Notes: a model not told the origin generated them from the letters alone. 64,000 nt of DNA from Ischnura elegans (GCF_921293095.1 NC_060247.1:109759111-109823110); one strand, 5' to 3'. Shown: positions 9,013 to 19,759, counted from the stretch's first letter. Numbers and translations: made by a program.

Positions 9013-11487
9013 ATGAACCTCCTGTTCTCGCTCAACGGAATCATCATCACTGACGACCGTTGCTAAAACTTGGTTAACCATGAGGACTGCAACTAGTGTG
9101 CAGGTACCTGTGAAACAAGAAAACGTAAATGTTTTTTTTCAATACCTTGAGCAACAAGAAAGATAAGAGCCTTCTTCCATTTGTCTTGCTGGAATGATTT
9201 CAAATAAAAGGATTTACCCGCATAGATTCAGAGTAGGTATTCGTGTACTATCTTGTTTCCATTTAACACCTTGGACATCTATCACTGCCGAGTTGGTTCC
9301 TATAAAATATCGTAACTGTTCACCAGCTATCAGTCTATGAGCCATTAAAAAAAATGTGCGCTTTCCAAAGCCAAATTTTTTAAGCAAACATTTTACTCGC
9401 CTGCTCTTAAATAAAGTATTTGTATAAAAATCATCTCCAAAGATGTTGTCCAATAAGTGGTCGTAATACTCTAATAAAAGTTTCCATTTTGTAAATATAA
9501 ATAAATATTATGTTTGAATGGAGAATTTAGAAGCGTATTTTTGGATAGAATCCAACAGAACTTTTGGACCTAAACATAATTATTATATTTTAAGACAAGA
9601 CAAATTTTACCTTATAAATTTAAAAATAACATTCAGGTTAATAGTAATTTGTTAAAAACTATGAAAATGAAAATGCATTGCTGAAAATTTTCTAACTTGA
9701 TTTTTCAACAATAAGCTTCATTTAAGTAATTTGATTGAAACCATATTAGTGCTGATGAATGAGAGAATAAAATCAATCAGCAAAAAGAAATCTACGCAAA
9801 AAAATATTAAATGTACTTATTTAAAGTGAATGTACTTGCAATTTTTTGTTGTGATTTTACACTCCTGTGGCTATTTCCGGAGTGAACACTTCACTCACTT
9901 ATCCATATATACCTTTGGGTTGATTCACTGAGTGAATGACTTGAAACAATTCAAATTTAACTTATAACGATGACGGCAAAAAGAAATAGAACGATACGAT
10001 GAATCACAAAATATCCTTCTCCTCAACATCATACAATTTCTTCCTCTTATCTTCTGGAGGTTTAAAATAATGTGCCTTGGTGGCTTGCCCATAAGGACTC
10101 TCGGACGCCGCCCATCCCAAAGATTTGAAACAGGAAAAAAGTAAATACCAATTCAATTATTATGGTACATCTAATTAACAAAAGTGTTTTTTTCAATCGC
10201 ATACATCGGAAATGTAGGGAAAAAAAGCAAAAATAGCGCGAGAAGTTCGTATTTTTAGCCGTGGGGCGCTGGCCAGAACGTCCCAATCCATCGCCATGCA
10301 GTTATATGAAGAGTGGTAGCGGTAGGGGCTGCTGATGCTATGACGCGACTAAGCTTGTGTCTTATGGAAGTCTTGGGACGCTGCCCGAGCATGCGCAGAG
10401 CGATGTATCTACTGAAAGTACGTCGCCGCGCCGGCCGGCGGCCGTATAATCCGGCGTCTACTTGGTGCTGCAGTGTTGCAGAATATCTTGTTTTGCTTTA
10501 AATTTTACTGATATAAATATTTAAATCATATTATTTTAAATTAAACAAATTTAATACCTAGATAGCCTTAAAAAATCACTGGAATACCAAATTATTAAAA
10601 AAAAAAAATGTCGACACCCCGGTGTAGTCCCCCCGAACATTTGACTCACGAGCCGCCACTGTAATATTGGCCAGTTTTTGGAGAAATTAGACCGTGTAAT
10701 CAAAATAATTTTTACAGTACGAATCAGCAAGATTACATAGCCACGCCTCATGTAGACACGACATCATTTAAGGGCGTCTTCTACTCATCAGCGAAGGCCG
10801 TCTATTTTTCGCTGCGTTGCTCGAGAAGTAGGAAACGAATCGAAAAATGGAATAATTTGGGTCTCTTTGCTTTTCAAACACTAACGAAATCAGCAGTATT
10901 CGCTTCATTATCGCTGGAAAATAGGTAAATGGAATATCGAAGATTTTAATGTCGCTAGTGATAAAAATTGCTCTTACAATCTTCATTAAGACGAGAATCA
11001 CATAGAATTTTAGCCAAGTCTTTATGCAAAAAACAACTACCTCTCATTGCGTGAAACCAATGAAGTTTGAACTTTGGAAAATTTGTAATTAAAAATGAAC
11101 ATTGTGACGGGAAAATTTTCTGTGAAGAAAATCAAGCAAAAATTAAGAAGTCAATGCCTTTACATAGGAGTAACCAATCTCTAATTTTATGCTTAAGTAT
11201 AAAAATGCCTCTCTATTGAAGTTTCTTAAATATTCCTCATAAATTATTTTCCAGTTTTAACGTAAAACAATTAGATATTAGGAGAAAAGGAAATAGTGAT
11301 TGATACTTAGTATGGCGATGGACAAGGAAAACAAACGGACTAGGGGTATATGAAATTTACCGTGACTTGAGTTAGTGCCAATAGAGAGCTAACGGCATTG
11401 AATATAATTTCGCATTTCATAAATTTATTATTCACTAAGCTATACTTACTTACCGCTCACAGATAACACTTTGGTCGACGTAGTCAT
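9013..11487 (-). CDS. Secreted protein gene E, first two coding exons (partial)
   Basis: Exon 1 (11487-11454) begins at ATG and reads MTTSTKVLSVS plus one base, then meets a strong donor G|GTAAGTAAG. Exon 2 (9107-9013) follows an acceptor tgtttcacag|GT and ends at a donor CAT|GTAAGT. The phases fit: the leftover G plus GT makes glycine, giving a 43-residue start of MTTSTKVLSVSGTCTLVAVL, then MVNQVLATVVSDDDSVEREQ and EVH. This is a classical signal peptide (Lys in the n-region, a hydrophobic core, likely cleavage after VLA) followed by an acidic mature N-terminus. The intron is 2346 bp. Exon 2 ends in phase 0, so a third exon should begin on a codon boundary, but I could not find it to the left. 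No family can be assigned. Neither exon overlaps a recognised repeat. Confidence 0.6.
9190..9480 (-). other. Unexplained open frame in the gene E intron
   Basis: A minus-strand frame of roughly 90 codons is open here (landmarks DHLLDNIFGDDFYTNTLF, FLMAHRLIAGEQLRYFIG). The composition looks protein-like rather than random, but I recognise no family, and no clean splice sites bound it. It could be a transposon remnant. Confidence 0.25.
9481..11453. other. Intron of gene E, with a GC-rich patch
   Basis: Mostly AT-rich. A GC-rich patch of about 200 bp at 10260-10470 contains gagcatgcgcagagcg (an NRF-1-like core) and cgccgcgccggccggcggcc. It could be a promoter or an old GC-rich repeat. No exon recognised. 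Confidence 0.35.
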
Positions 11488-12430
11488 GCTGGCAGCAAGT
11501 GATGCTACCCCGGTTAATTTCAAAAATATATTAAAATATCCGAAAAGATATTTAAATATTTAATTTTCAACTGAATCGAACTGGCGGTTCAAGTATTCTT
11601 CTCAAGGAAAGATACCAGAGTAGTAAGGAGAATTTCCTCCTACTGTTGCCAGCCATCTTTGACTGGGATAATGATTTCGGAATAGTTTTTTTCCGATTAA
11701 CTTGTCACTTGATGGCCGAAGGTCGATTCTTGAATGGGCAATAAAAATACATAAGAGGAAAATTTTCCTCATGGCGACACCTCTTCGACCAACTTACTCG
11801 GAGATTATGGGTAGATGAATGGCTACTTTGAGTTAATTCTCTCGTGAATGTTGGCCAATATATCGACAGGTTATAATGTCGTAAATGGACGATATTATCT
11901 CAACACTAGTTAATTTGGGAGCAGGATGACATTCTTTTGTCCATAACAATTAGGCCACACCTAAAAATTTGATTAAACAGTTCTGGCTCCGATCCTTCGA
12001 CAGCTATATTTACGTTCAAAATGGTGTTTACAGAGTTTCAAACGAACTTTAGCTTGAAACCACCCGAATGACCTATTAAAAATGTTATTAAATAAGCAAG
12101 CTGCATGTTCGTTAGTGAAGTATAATCGAATGTAGATAAAAACAGTGAGGACATAATGTTTATATTGATATTCTTACTTTTATTGATAACTTCGCGACAA
12201 GTAAGTACCGAGTGCTGCCTATTTCGACGAATGTCTTATCCCTCTTTGTGATACAATTTTTTTTGGTGCGGTTCATTCTTAACGTATTTTGTTTGCAGTC
12301 GGCGAATGAAGGAATTATTATTTAAGTTTGGTTTTCATTATAAGTGATATCATTAATTGCTTTGAAACAAAGCTGGAGTATATAGGACCTCATTTCGGCG
12401 AAAATGACCCTCTCTGCGCCCTACATCATA
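11488..12430. other. Upstream region of gene E; no other gene seen
   Basis: Immediately upstream of the E start codon on the minus strand is AT-rich sequence that may hold the 5' UTR and promoter. I see no clear TATA box or repeat. The remainder looks unique. Confidence 0.35.
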
Positions 12431-12439
12431 TCCCATATT

Positions 12440-12762
12440 TAAATGTATACGATTAGGATTTTTAAATGGAACGTAAGGGAGTGGGCCTTCAATTGCGAAT
12501 TGAAGAGGGAAATACATGAAAGAAGTGGTGGCTGTCAGAATGCTTCTTTTGCAAATGCAACAGCAGAAATTGAATGACGTGTCGTAACAAAAGGTAATTA
12601 GAACGACGCAAAAGACGCGTTGGAAATTACTAGAAGTAGCACTATGGGCTTCGGGGGCATGAGGTGCACCTACGGACTAACTTTGATTGCTATCCATGCC
12701 GCCGTATGAAAATGCATAGCGGACAGACAAACAGACATTATCTTTTTATATATATATGGATG
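12440..12762 (+). repeat. Unclassified dispersed repeat, 3' end (relative of 45075-45412)
   Basis: Shares with the copy at 45075-45412 the blocks aaaatgcatagcggacagac / aaacgcatagcgaacagaca and a terminal tatatatatggatg / tatatatagatg. A 3' tail of this type is common to dispersed repeats in many arthropods, but the class cannot be fixed from this piece. Confidence 0.5.
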
Positions 12763-13681
12763 AGAAGAATATCGCTGCAAGTCGCGGCCTTGCCATTGCG
12801 CATGATTTAATGAACTATTGCGGTTGCTATTTATTTTATGTTTTCCTCATTTTTAGGTCGGAGGGGAGCGGTCCCCGGGGCAACCCATTCACATACCCCC
12901 AGCCGGAGCACTACATATTTGGCATTGATTTGTTGCTTACTGAATGTCCATATAAACCTCATAATTCAGAGTATACTTGAATAGCATTTACGTGTTGACA
13001 TAATCCCTGAGTTAGTGGGAGAAACAGTTGTGTAGCAAAATATAGTTTTCCAACAACCAAGCAATATTATGATGTGATATTTTTTCTCATCATAATGGAA
13101 AGAAATTCATTTGGTTTTGCTATTGTTACTGATTAAAAAAAGTAAACAACTAACGGCAAGTAATATGATAGCAGTTAGAATTATCAGCATGTAGCTAAAT
13201 TGCGAATCAAAGTGAATTGATAAGAAATATTTCAAGATCTTTCCTCACTCGTTTTATCATTATTAGCTTTCCAGGGAGCCCATAAAGAGAGTCATAGACA
13301 ATTTAAATGAGAGGGTTTATGTAGGTTCGAAGATTTTTGCGGCGTTGATGAGATGATCTCAAGAGAATGCAGAGAGGGTTTATGGTTTCTATGGATTTCA
13401 ATGTATCCAATGTCCTTATTTTTTACCGTCCATCGCAAAAATAATCTTTTCTAATCGCATCTTAACCAAGTGTGGGATGCTTTTTTCCCCATGTATCGAA
13501 ATTCCTCGAAAAAAATATTCTTCATCGGAACATAGAATCGGGCATATAAAGAACGCCTTAAACTCTTCTGGCAGTCTGAGGCAAAGAAAGAGTGGAGTGA
13601 ATACATCTCTGCAGCAAAAGCGCAGGACTAACAGGTGCGTACATCATGTCATTCAGAAGCAGTAATATTTATTGGTATGAG
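12763..13681. other. No gene; a shared block at 13320-13390
   Basis: The block gttcgaagatttttgcggcg to gaatgcagagag at about 13325-13378 is the same flank that surrounds the palindrome at 19445-19627, here without the palindrome. Otherwise nothing recognised. Confidence 0.45.
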
Positions 13682-13882
13682 CATAGACGGATCTAAAGGG
13701 TGGGGAGCATGGGGGCACGTGACCCCACCACACCCTCAAAAAATATGCAAGATTTTTAATACGGTCCCATTATCATTGCGTTCGTTTTGTATCACGGGGT
13801 ATCCTTATGCCCCCCCAGAATAAAATCCTGGATACGGCCTTACTTGTGCTCCTCCCAGAAAGAAATCCTGGATCCGCGCCTG
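13682..13882 (+). mobile_element. hAT-like MITE, family M4, copy 1
   Basis: Starts catagacggatcta and ends ggatccgcgcctg as inverted repeats. Near-identical 8-bp flanks ggtatgag / ggtaagag. Closely related copy at 42922-43121. Confidence 0.8.
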
Positions 13883-14170
13883 GGTAAGAGAGCTGTTTTT
13901 GGCTTGACCTGGAGGAATTCGAATGCATTACTTATAAATAATACATTGTTGGTAGTTTTCCGTGAATAATTTAATTTCACTTCATGAGTAGTTCCAATAA
14001 ATTTCGTATATTACGGTTGGTATATCATCAGTAATTCAATATTACTGTCACTTTAGGCCTCTGCACGGCACTCTTGATTAGACAATCTTATATTTACCCT
14101 GTTCCTCTGGACACCCCATCATCTGGCAAAGTAAGAGAAGATTCCGGTCGTTTGGGCTATTGTATAGTTG

Positions 14171-14308
14171 CAGTGGCGGATCTAGGATAGGGACAGGGTG
14201 TGGGGGTTAAAATTCCAGCTGTAGTGGGGTCGGAAAAAAATTAACATTCTACCTAGTGTAAATTGGATACCCAAAGGGTGGTCTATAGCCCCCTCAGATC
14301 CGACACTG
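14171..14308 (+). mobile_element. hAT-like MITE, family M2
   Basis: 138 bp, CAGTGGCGGATCTAGG to CAGATCCGACACTG, with flanks tatagttg / gatagttg (7 of 8 bases match). Confidence 0.75.
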
Positions 14309-14355
14309 GATAGTTGGAGCATCCCCTAGACCGCGACAAATGAAATAGAGTGGTT

Positions 14356-14617
14356 CAGTGGCGTAGCCAGGGGGGGGGGGGGGTCCGGGGGGTCCGGACC
14401 CCCGAAATATAAAAACACAATTATTGTCTTTCATAAAAGAAAACAAAATATTGAAAATCAGGAATTTACAAAATGTTTCTTTAACAAATTAAGTTTTTTA
14501 GATTGTGAAAAGTACTAAAATTAGTTGAAAAACCATTAATTAGAGCCCGGTTTTTCAAAACATTTTCCCCCTGGTTTTGGACACCCCTCCCGAACGAAAT
14601 TCCAGGCTACGCCACTG
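14356..14617 (+). mobile_element. hAT-like MITE, family M3, next to gene B
   Basis: CAGTGGCGTAGCC to GGCTACGCCACTG are perfect terminal inverted repeats, flanked by a perfect 8-bp duplication GAGTGGTT (14348-14355 and 14618-14625). It ends only about 50 bp upstream of the gene B start codon, inside what should be the 5' UTR intron. Confidence 0.9.
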
Positions 14618-14666
14618 GAGTGGTTGATATGTGTCCCGTTTAACCGGAATGTTCCCTATTTGCAGA

Positions 14667-14921
14667 ATGGAAAAGAGGGCGTTGCTAGCGTTCTGCTTGG
14701 TGGTGGTCCTCCTGGCTGGAGCGGGGACTGCGGAGTTTCCTGACGGTCAAGTGGACTTGGGGAGGCCGGCGTCTGATGGCGACGACTCAGGCTCGCTTTC
14801 TTTCGCTCGGCGGCGCTTCAGGAGACTCACGTACGAGCAGATGAGGGCTGCCGCTGAGGCGATCACTCTTCCGACCCTGCCGCCAACTCCATACACCGGA
14901 CAAGTGGGCCGTGCGATTTGA
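14667..14921 (+). CDS. Secreted-peptide gene B
   Basis: An 84-residue protein. The start ATG is chosen because it opens a clear signal peptide and lies one base after a splice acceptor (ccctatttgcag|A-ATG-G), an arrangement kept in genes C and D. MEKRALLAFCLVVVLLAGAG TA is the signal peptide, with likely cleavage before EFPDG. The mature part is about 62 residues: VDLGRPAS, an acidic-serine run, a basic ARRRFRR block, LTYEQMRAAAEAI and a Pro/Thr-rich tail TLPPTPYTGQVGRAI. It lacks cysteines after the signal peptide. The basic block could be a convertase site. Gene A shares the C-terminal half and repeats the middle. AATAAA lies at 15099 and 15117. A 5' non-coding exon must exist upstream but is not identifiable. 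Product unknown: a small secreted peptide (salivary, venom, hormone-like or antimicrobial are all possible). Confidence 0.75.
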   Translation: MEKRALLAFCLVVVLLAGAGTAEFPDGQVDLGRPASDGDDSGSLSFARRRFRRLTYEQMRAAAEAITLPTLPPTPYTGQVGRAI

Positions 14922-15098
14922 TGCAGAGGAACCCGTTCTACAAAACTTACAATCCTTAAGGATACCAAAATGTACCGCGGCTATTTTTCCCTAGCAAATG
15001 CCGATTTTCAGTCCATTACTTAGCAAGTATAAGGAGTAAGAAGGTGTGCCTTAAAAACACAGAGGACAGATTTTATAAATTCCTGTGAAAATATAGAG

Positions 15099-15122
15099 AA
15101 TAAACGATTGAAAATGAATAAA
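15099..15122 (+). terminator. Poly(A) signals of gene B
   Basis: AATAAA at 15099-15104 and 15117-15122, matching the pair behind gene A. Confidence 0.6.
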
Positions 15123-15243
15123 AATACAAAATAATTTTTGGGGAAACGGCTGTCGTTTCATTTTTTCATTCTTTAACCCTAACCTATGACCTATTTGCGG
15201 CAAAGAACGAGTAAATGTATAAGCTGCTTCGAAAGGAATTTGG

Positions 15244-16160
15244 TGGGAAATTGCCTTGATGCGGTGGTTGGAGGATTTCCCACCCCGTTGTGTCGAGGAT
15301 ATTTCGAGTGCAACTCTCCGTCCGTCGGATGGGACGTTAAGCCGTGGTCCCCATGGTGCCTTTAGTTTTGAACAGTGATGGCAATCGAATGTACTTGAAC
15401 GAAAGTCAAAACCAGTGTAATTTCAATAGCTTCGTTCCCGGGACCGAAATGTAGATACGAAACGAAAAAGCATTGAACCTTGGGAGCTAAATTCAGGGTC
15501 GAAACGAAATCGGAGTCAAAACTTCTTCGGGTCGAAACTAAACTAAAACTCTGAGACGAAACGAAACGCAGATAATGCTTAGCACCGAGAGGACCACGTG
15601 CTTCGCCTTCGAACAGTTTAGTTTTGACCCACGCGCCGAGTGCGAAGTATGGTTGAGTGAAGTATAGGTTCGGCCTAACGCCATCAGATGCATAGGCCAC
15701 TCGTACTTTTATCCTTGACAGGAGAACGGTGAAAGGAAACTGGACATTTGATTTTTAAGCTCGATGTTTTAACCTCTCAACACGCACGTCAAACGTTATG
15801 GGTTGAAACTATTCCCTCTTTTCCACTATTATATATTCCACTCAACTTCTGTGATTGAAAATTTGCAATGAGCAGCGGTGTATCAATTAATTTATTTTCG
15901 TTCCTGGGAATTAAGTTTCGTCCCGGGTCGAAACTAAATTCCTTGGTGATTTTAATTTCGTGCGGGAACGAAAGTAAACCTAGGCCTCGTATTTTCGTTT
16001 CCCTCTGGGTCGAAATGAAACATTTTCGTTTCGTTTCACTTGCCACCTCTGGTTTAGAGGAGGCTAATGCCGACGCCGGGTTTTCCTCCTCCCGTTCTTC
16101 CATACCCTTCCCTCATGGCAAATTACTTAAGCTCTCTGTCGCCTCATCTAAATAGGTACC
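15244..16160 (+). repeat. tRNA-derived SINE S1, split by an hAT element
   Basis: 5' part about 15244-15372 (gtgcaactctccgtccgtcg, ttaagccgtggtcccc), 3' part 16052-16160 (ggctaatgccgacgccgggt, cttccctcatggcaaatta). The intervening DNA is the hAT element at 15373-16051. Confidence 0.85.
15373..16051 (+). mobile_element. hAT-like element inserted in SINE
   Basis: Begins CAGTGATGGCAA and ends TTGCCACCTCTG (inverted). Its flanks gttttgaa / gtttagag agree at 6 of 8 bases. The interior is a run of gaaacgaaa-type motifs without a coding frame. Absent from the paralogous SINE in duplication copy 1, so it is younger than the duplication. Confidence 0.75.
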
Positions 16161-17597
16161 ATACCTTGGATTTTGGTGAAAAAACATTTAAATGAATCCC
16201 ATTTCTTTCGGCACCTCATTAAAAATGGGTTGAAGGACTTGATGGCTTGACGTCGAGTAATCTATCCACTAAGCCCCAAATCTATGAACTATACGCATCT
16301 TTGTCTACCCGAACCCGCCTCGAGTTACACATTTTTCTCGGAAACAATTGTTTTCTGGCAATTTCTTTTGGTAGCCCTGTAAAAGCAGAAGATAGTACAT
16401 TCATGCAAAGAACACAGCTTTGCGAAATAAGAGGAAATACCCGAGTAAGGGAATGATCATGAAGAAAATACAGGAAATTTTCGAGGAAACAACTAAAATT
16501 TGTCACTGATTTCACATCTAGTTCTTGCGTATATGCATCATATGGCCTTACGCCCTCCCGTGTAAGCGAACGTGTTTTAGAGGCATGATTGCTAATTATT
16601 TAAGGACGTTGTTGATTAAGAAATGAAGTGTAAAGTGTTAAAAAAGGAATGAATGCCAACAAGAAGAGAAAGAGTAATGCAGTCAATAAAAAGAAAATCG
16701 GCAAAAATTGCGGGAAATACTTTAATCCTTCATCTCCCGTTTACAAAGCCTGCCTTTCGATACAAGGGGAAAAAATGGCAATGATGTGTGAAATCATAAT
16801 TGTATGTGTGTCTTTTAAAAAGTATTTAAGACGGTCTGACATTATTTAAAAAACATAGAGAAGTGACCTCGAATATAGTGATATATACTGGAAGGCCTTT
16901 GACAGGGGGCGCTACCTGTGGGCGTCTGATTATAAGCAAATATTATCCATGATTGTAAACAATTTTCGTCCACTACTCATACGACAATTATTGAATGACA
17001 TCCTAGATCACGTGACTCCTGTTACCTTTCTCTGACCTCTCCGTATCTGGGATGATCCCTGCTTGGCTGATGCCGATGTTTGAGCTTGTTTGAATGTTGT
17101 TTATTACGACTGAATCTATCTACATCAAACGTAGAACTCGGGAAGAAGGAGATTGATGTATTCATAAAATATATTTACTTTTATTGTAATAACTTCCATT
17201 TTCTCGGGAAAATAATGCATTTCAAAGTTACGATGTTACCCTTAGATTTTAATTACAGCGCAGCCACCTTGAATGCTCTGTTTATGTATGCACTTAGATT
17301 GTGAGTTTTGAGACCGTGAAAACAGTAAAAAAGCTATCAGTGAAACTCATCATCGAATCAAAATGAAGAAAATAGTATTTCTGGGAGTAAAGCGCTGTTC
17401 TAATATTTGCTATTATTATTCGTCCAGCTAAGTTTGACTACCCTGTCCTTATCTGTGGACATATATACCTATATCGGATATAAATGCTGCATCTTTCGCG
17501 GAAGTGGTCTATTGCCTACGTGAGCAACTGACTTCCAGCCATACACCTATTGTAGGCGTCTACAAGGTTATTCCGGCCGTTTTCCAGGCCTTTAATA

Positions 17598-18425
17598 TAT
17601 CTACATCTACGTAATACCCCGCAAGCCGCCTATGAGGCGTGTGGCAGGGGGTGTTAGGACACCAGCCGTTTAATCATAAAAAATGAAGTGCTCTAACGAA
17701 GTTGGTACTAGCGTTTATTAAAGTCCTTTACGGTTCGGGGGAAAAACGAATCCTCATATCTATCCGTTCGGCAAAACATCTCCCTTAATTTGTCGCCTCT
17801 ATCGGACCTGGAAATGTAATGCGGCTCTAGTATTATGTTCTCTGTGTCGCTCTTAAAAATATCCAATTTAAATTGTTCAAGCGATCTAAGTCTAGCGTTG
17901 TCTGTACGCCCGTAGCAGTTTTTGACGAACCTCGCAGTCCTCCTTAATATTTTGTTCAATTCGCGGATTAAGTCTTTCTGCACCTTATCTCATACTCTCG
18001 CGGCATGTTCAAGGTGCGGGCGGACGAGTGCGAAATAGCACCTTTCTTTTACTTTCTCATCCGAAAATCTTCCCACATAACGCTTGATGAATCCTAATTT
18101 CTTCATGGCTATGCCGCAAATATTCCTTGTATGTGATCCCCACGAGTCTCGAGGTTATCGTAACTCCAAGGCACTTCACTTCGTTTGTTGCCTTTACGTT
18201 TATACCATCTATTGTATAAATATGGTTATAGGTGGACGAATTACGCAAGAAATGCACCGTTATACATTTACTCAGATTAAGTTTGAGACCCCACTCTTGG
18301 CCACGCAAATGAACGTTGTTGTCCGATGATAGAAATTCATGGTGAGAGTGATCACTAATTTCGCGATATATTACAGCGTCGTCAGCAAATAAACGTATTT
18401 TATTTCTAATGCGGGAGCAGAGTTG
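17598..18425 (-). pseudogene. CR1/Jockey-like LINE, 3' part of reverse transcriptase ORF and 3' UTR
   Basis: Read on the minus strand from about 18420: the RT catalytic box RLFADDAVIY, then WGLKLNLSKC, YTIDGINVKATNEVKCLGVT, and after a gap and several frame breaks RELNKILRRTARFVKNCYGR and EQFKLDIFKSDTENIILEPH, ending FFPRTVKDFNKR. The 3' UTR carries taccccgcaagccgcctatg and tggcagggggtgttaggaca, a tail widespread in arthropod LINEs. It is 5'-truncated at the FADD box and interrupted by frameshifts. It abuts the end of duplication copy 2. Confidence 0.8.
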
Positions 18426-18600
18426 TTACGTATTTTGTATTTTTAGTTAGTTAAAGTTGTTACGTATTTTTATTACGTATTTTATATTGCGTATTTTATA
18501 CTTTTTAATTTTTTAAATATTTTAGTAATTTACTTTCTATCGTAACTACCTGGTACTTCACTTCATATATATTCGCATCCATTTCGAATAAATATTTCGG
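18426..18600. other. ttacgtatttt-rich stretch upstream of gene C
   Basis: Degenerate tandem ttacgtattttgtattttta-type text. Gene C's 5' UTR intron should run through here. Confidence 0.4.
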
Positions 18601-18640
18601 TTTGCCCTTTCGCGCTGCATCTTTCATATATTTTTTCAGA

Positions 18641-18820
18641 ATGGGGAAGATGGCGCTAGTTTGTTACTTGGCGGTAACCGCACTCATCGGGGTCATCAAC
18701 GCTGTACCATTAGAGCCTCCTGGTGATGTAGAAGTGACGGCCTTGTTGATAGCGCTGAGATTGAGAAGAGATCAACAGAAGAAACAGATCCATCATCGTA
18801 AGAAAGCGAATCATCATTGA
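18641..18820 (+). CDS. Secreted-peptide gene C
   Basis: A 59-residue protein starting one base after an acceptor (tatattttttcag|A-ATG-G). The upstream text tttcggtttgccctttcgc is shared with gene D. The signal peptide is MGKMALVCYLAVTALIGVIN A, cut before VPLEPPGDVEV. The mature peptide is about 38 residues: a short Pro/acidic head like that of D (PLxPPGDxEV), a Leu/Arg stretch LLIALRLRRDQQ and a very basic, histidine-rich tail HHRKKANHH. It is cysteine-free after cleavage. A cationic His-rich end would suit membrane or metal binding, but that is inference. AATAAA at 19037 and 19055. Function unknown. Confidence 0.7.
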   Translation: MGKMALVCYLAVTALIGVINAVPLEPPGDVEVTALLIALRLRRDQQKKQIHHRKKANHH

Positions 18821-19036
18821 AAGCGATGTATCAAATGTTATGTGGGAAATCCCAGCCCACTCAAAATGATCAAAAACGATCCAAAACCCACTCCAAGACT
18901 GAAAAATAATCGCAGAGCTTCGCGATGACCTAGCCATTTCTCAGGACTGCTGATTACAATCTACCAGAAGGATGAAGCTGCCGATCGTGTATTACGGTGT
19001 AACTTGAATATATTGAGGAAAGGGATCAACTATTGT

Positions 19037-19060
19037 AATAAATTTTTTTCGTCCAATAAA
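19037..19060 (+). terminator. Poly(A) signals of gene C
   Basis: AATAAA at 19037-19042 and 19055-19060, about 220 bp after the stop codon. Confidence 0.55.
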
Positions 19061-19444
19061 GTATCCTACTCCAAAAGTATGATTATTTTTTTTACTACTC
19101 TTACCTACTACTCTTAAAAAAACACGGTACACTCACCCCCATTTTCAATTTTTGAAGTACCCCTCCTTCAAGCAACGACCTCTTCGGTTATTTATAAAAG
19201 CGATGCTTTGTTATCAGAGCTTCCTTTGGATACATGTCATGAACAGAAAAGGCTTTGCATAAGTGGAGGTGTAAGCTATATCTTGGTTCGACGACCCAGA
19301 TTGTTTCAATTACGTCAAAACTTATTTCAAAGAGAAAAATTGGGAAAAAAATCACATGCCGCATGAACACAAAAAATGGAGTGCATTTATATAAGCGTTC
19401 TGCATAAGTGTAGGTTCGAAGATTTTCGCGGCGTTGATTAGATG

Positions 19445-19627
19445 ATCTCTGAATTCTATCCGGGTTTTCACCGCGTCCGTTGTGTTTTGGCTACAACAGT
19501 TTCGCTGACATTGCAGTCAGCGTCTTCAGGTCTTCCTTCTACCTGAAGACGCTGACTGCAATGTCAGCGAAATTGTTGTCGCCAAAACACAACGGACGCG
19601 GTGAAAACCCGAATAGAATGCAGAGAT
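19445..19627. mobile_element. Foldback element F1 (near-perfect long palindrome)
   Basis: Arms 19445-19531 and 19541-19627 (87 bp each) are inverted repeats with only a few mismatches around a 9-bp spacer, cttccttct. Each arm, read outward from the centre, contains CTGAAGA, a stem GCTGAC/GTCAGC and GAAA, i.e. a hammerhead-like core. The flanking text (gaagattttcgcggcgttga before, gaatgcagagat after) also occurs at 13325-13378 without the palindrome. No coding capacity. Confidence 0.85.
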
Positions 19628-19759
19628 CGTTCGGCATAAGTGTTTTTAATAAATAAAACTTATTAATAGCATCCATGCGGAGTGAGATTTCAACTACTGT
19701 GTCTCAGAAAATAGCTTACAGAGGTATTACATTATTGGTGGTGTGGTATGTTATTTGGA

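Larger units (their letters stand above)
14826..17597 (+). repeat. Segmental duplication, copy 2 (partner of 226-2778)
   Basis: Collinear with 226-2778, starting within the last exon of gene B and ending at cctttaata, where a LINE 3' end begins. It contains the shared SINE but also an hAT insertion inside that SINE, and it lacks the extra block of about 500 bp seen in copy 1. Confidence 0.9.
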
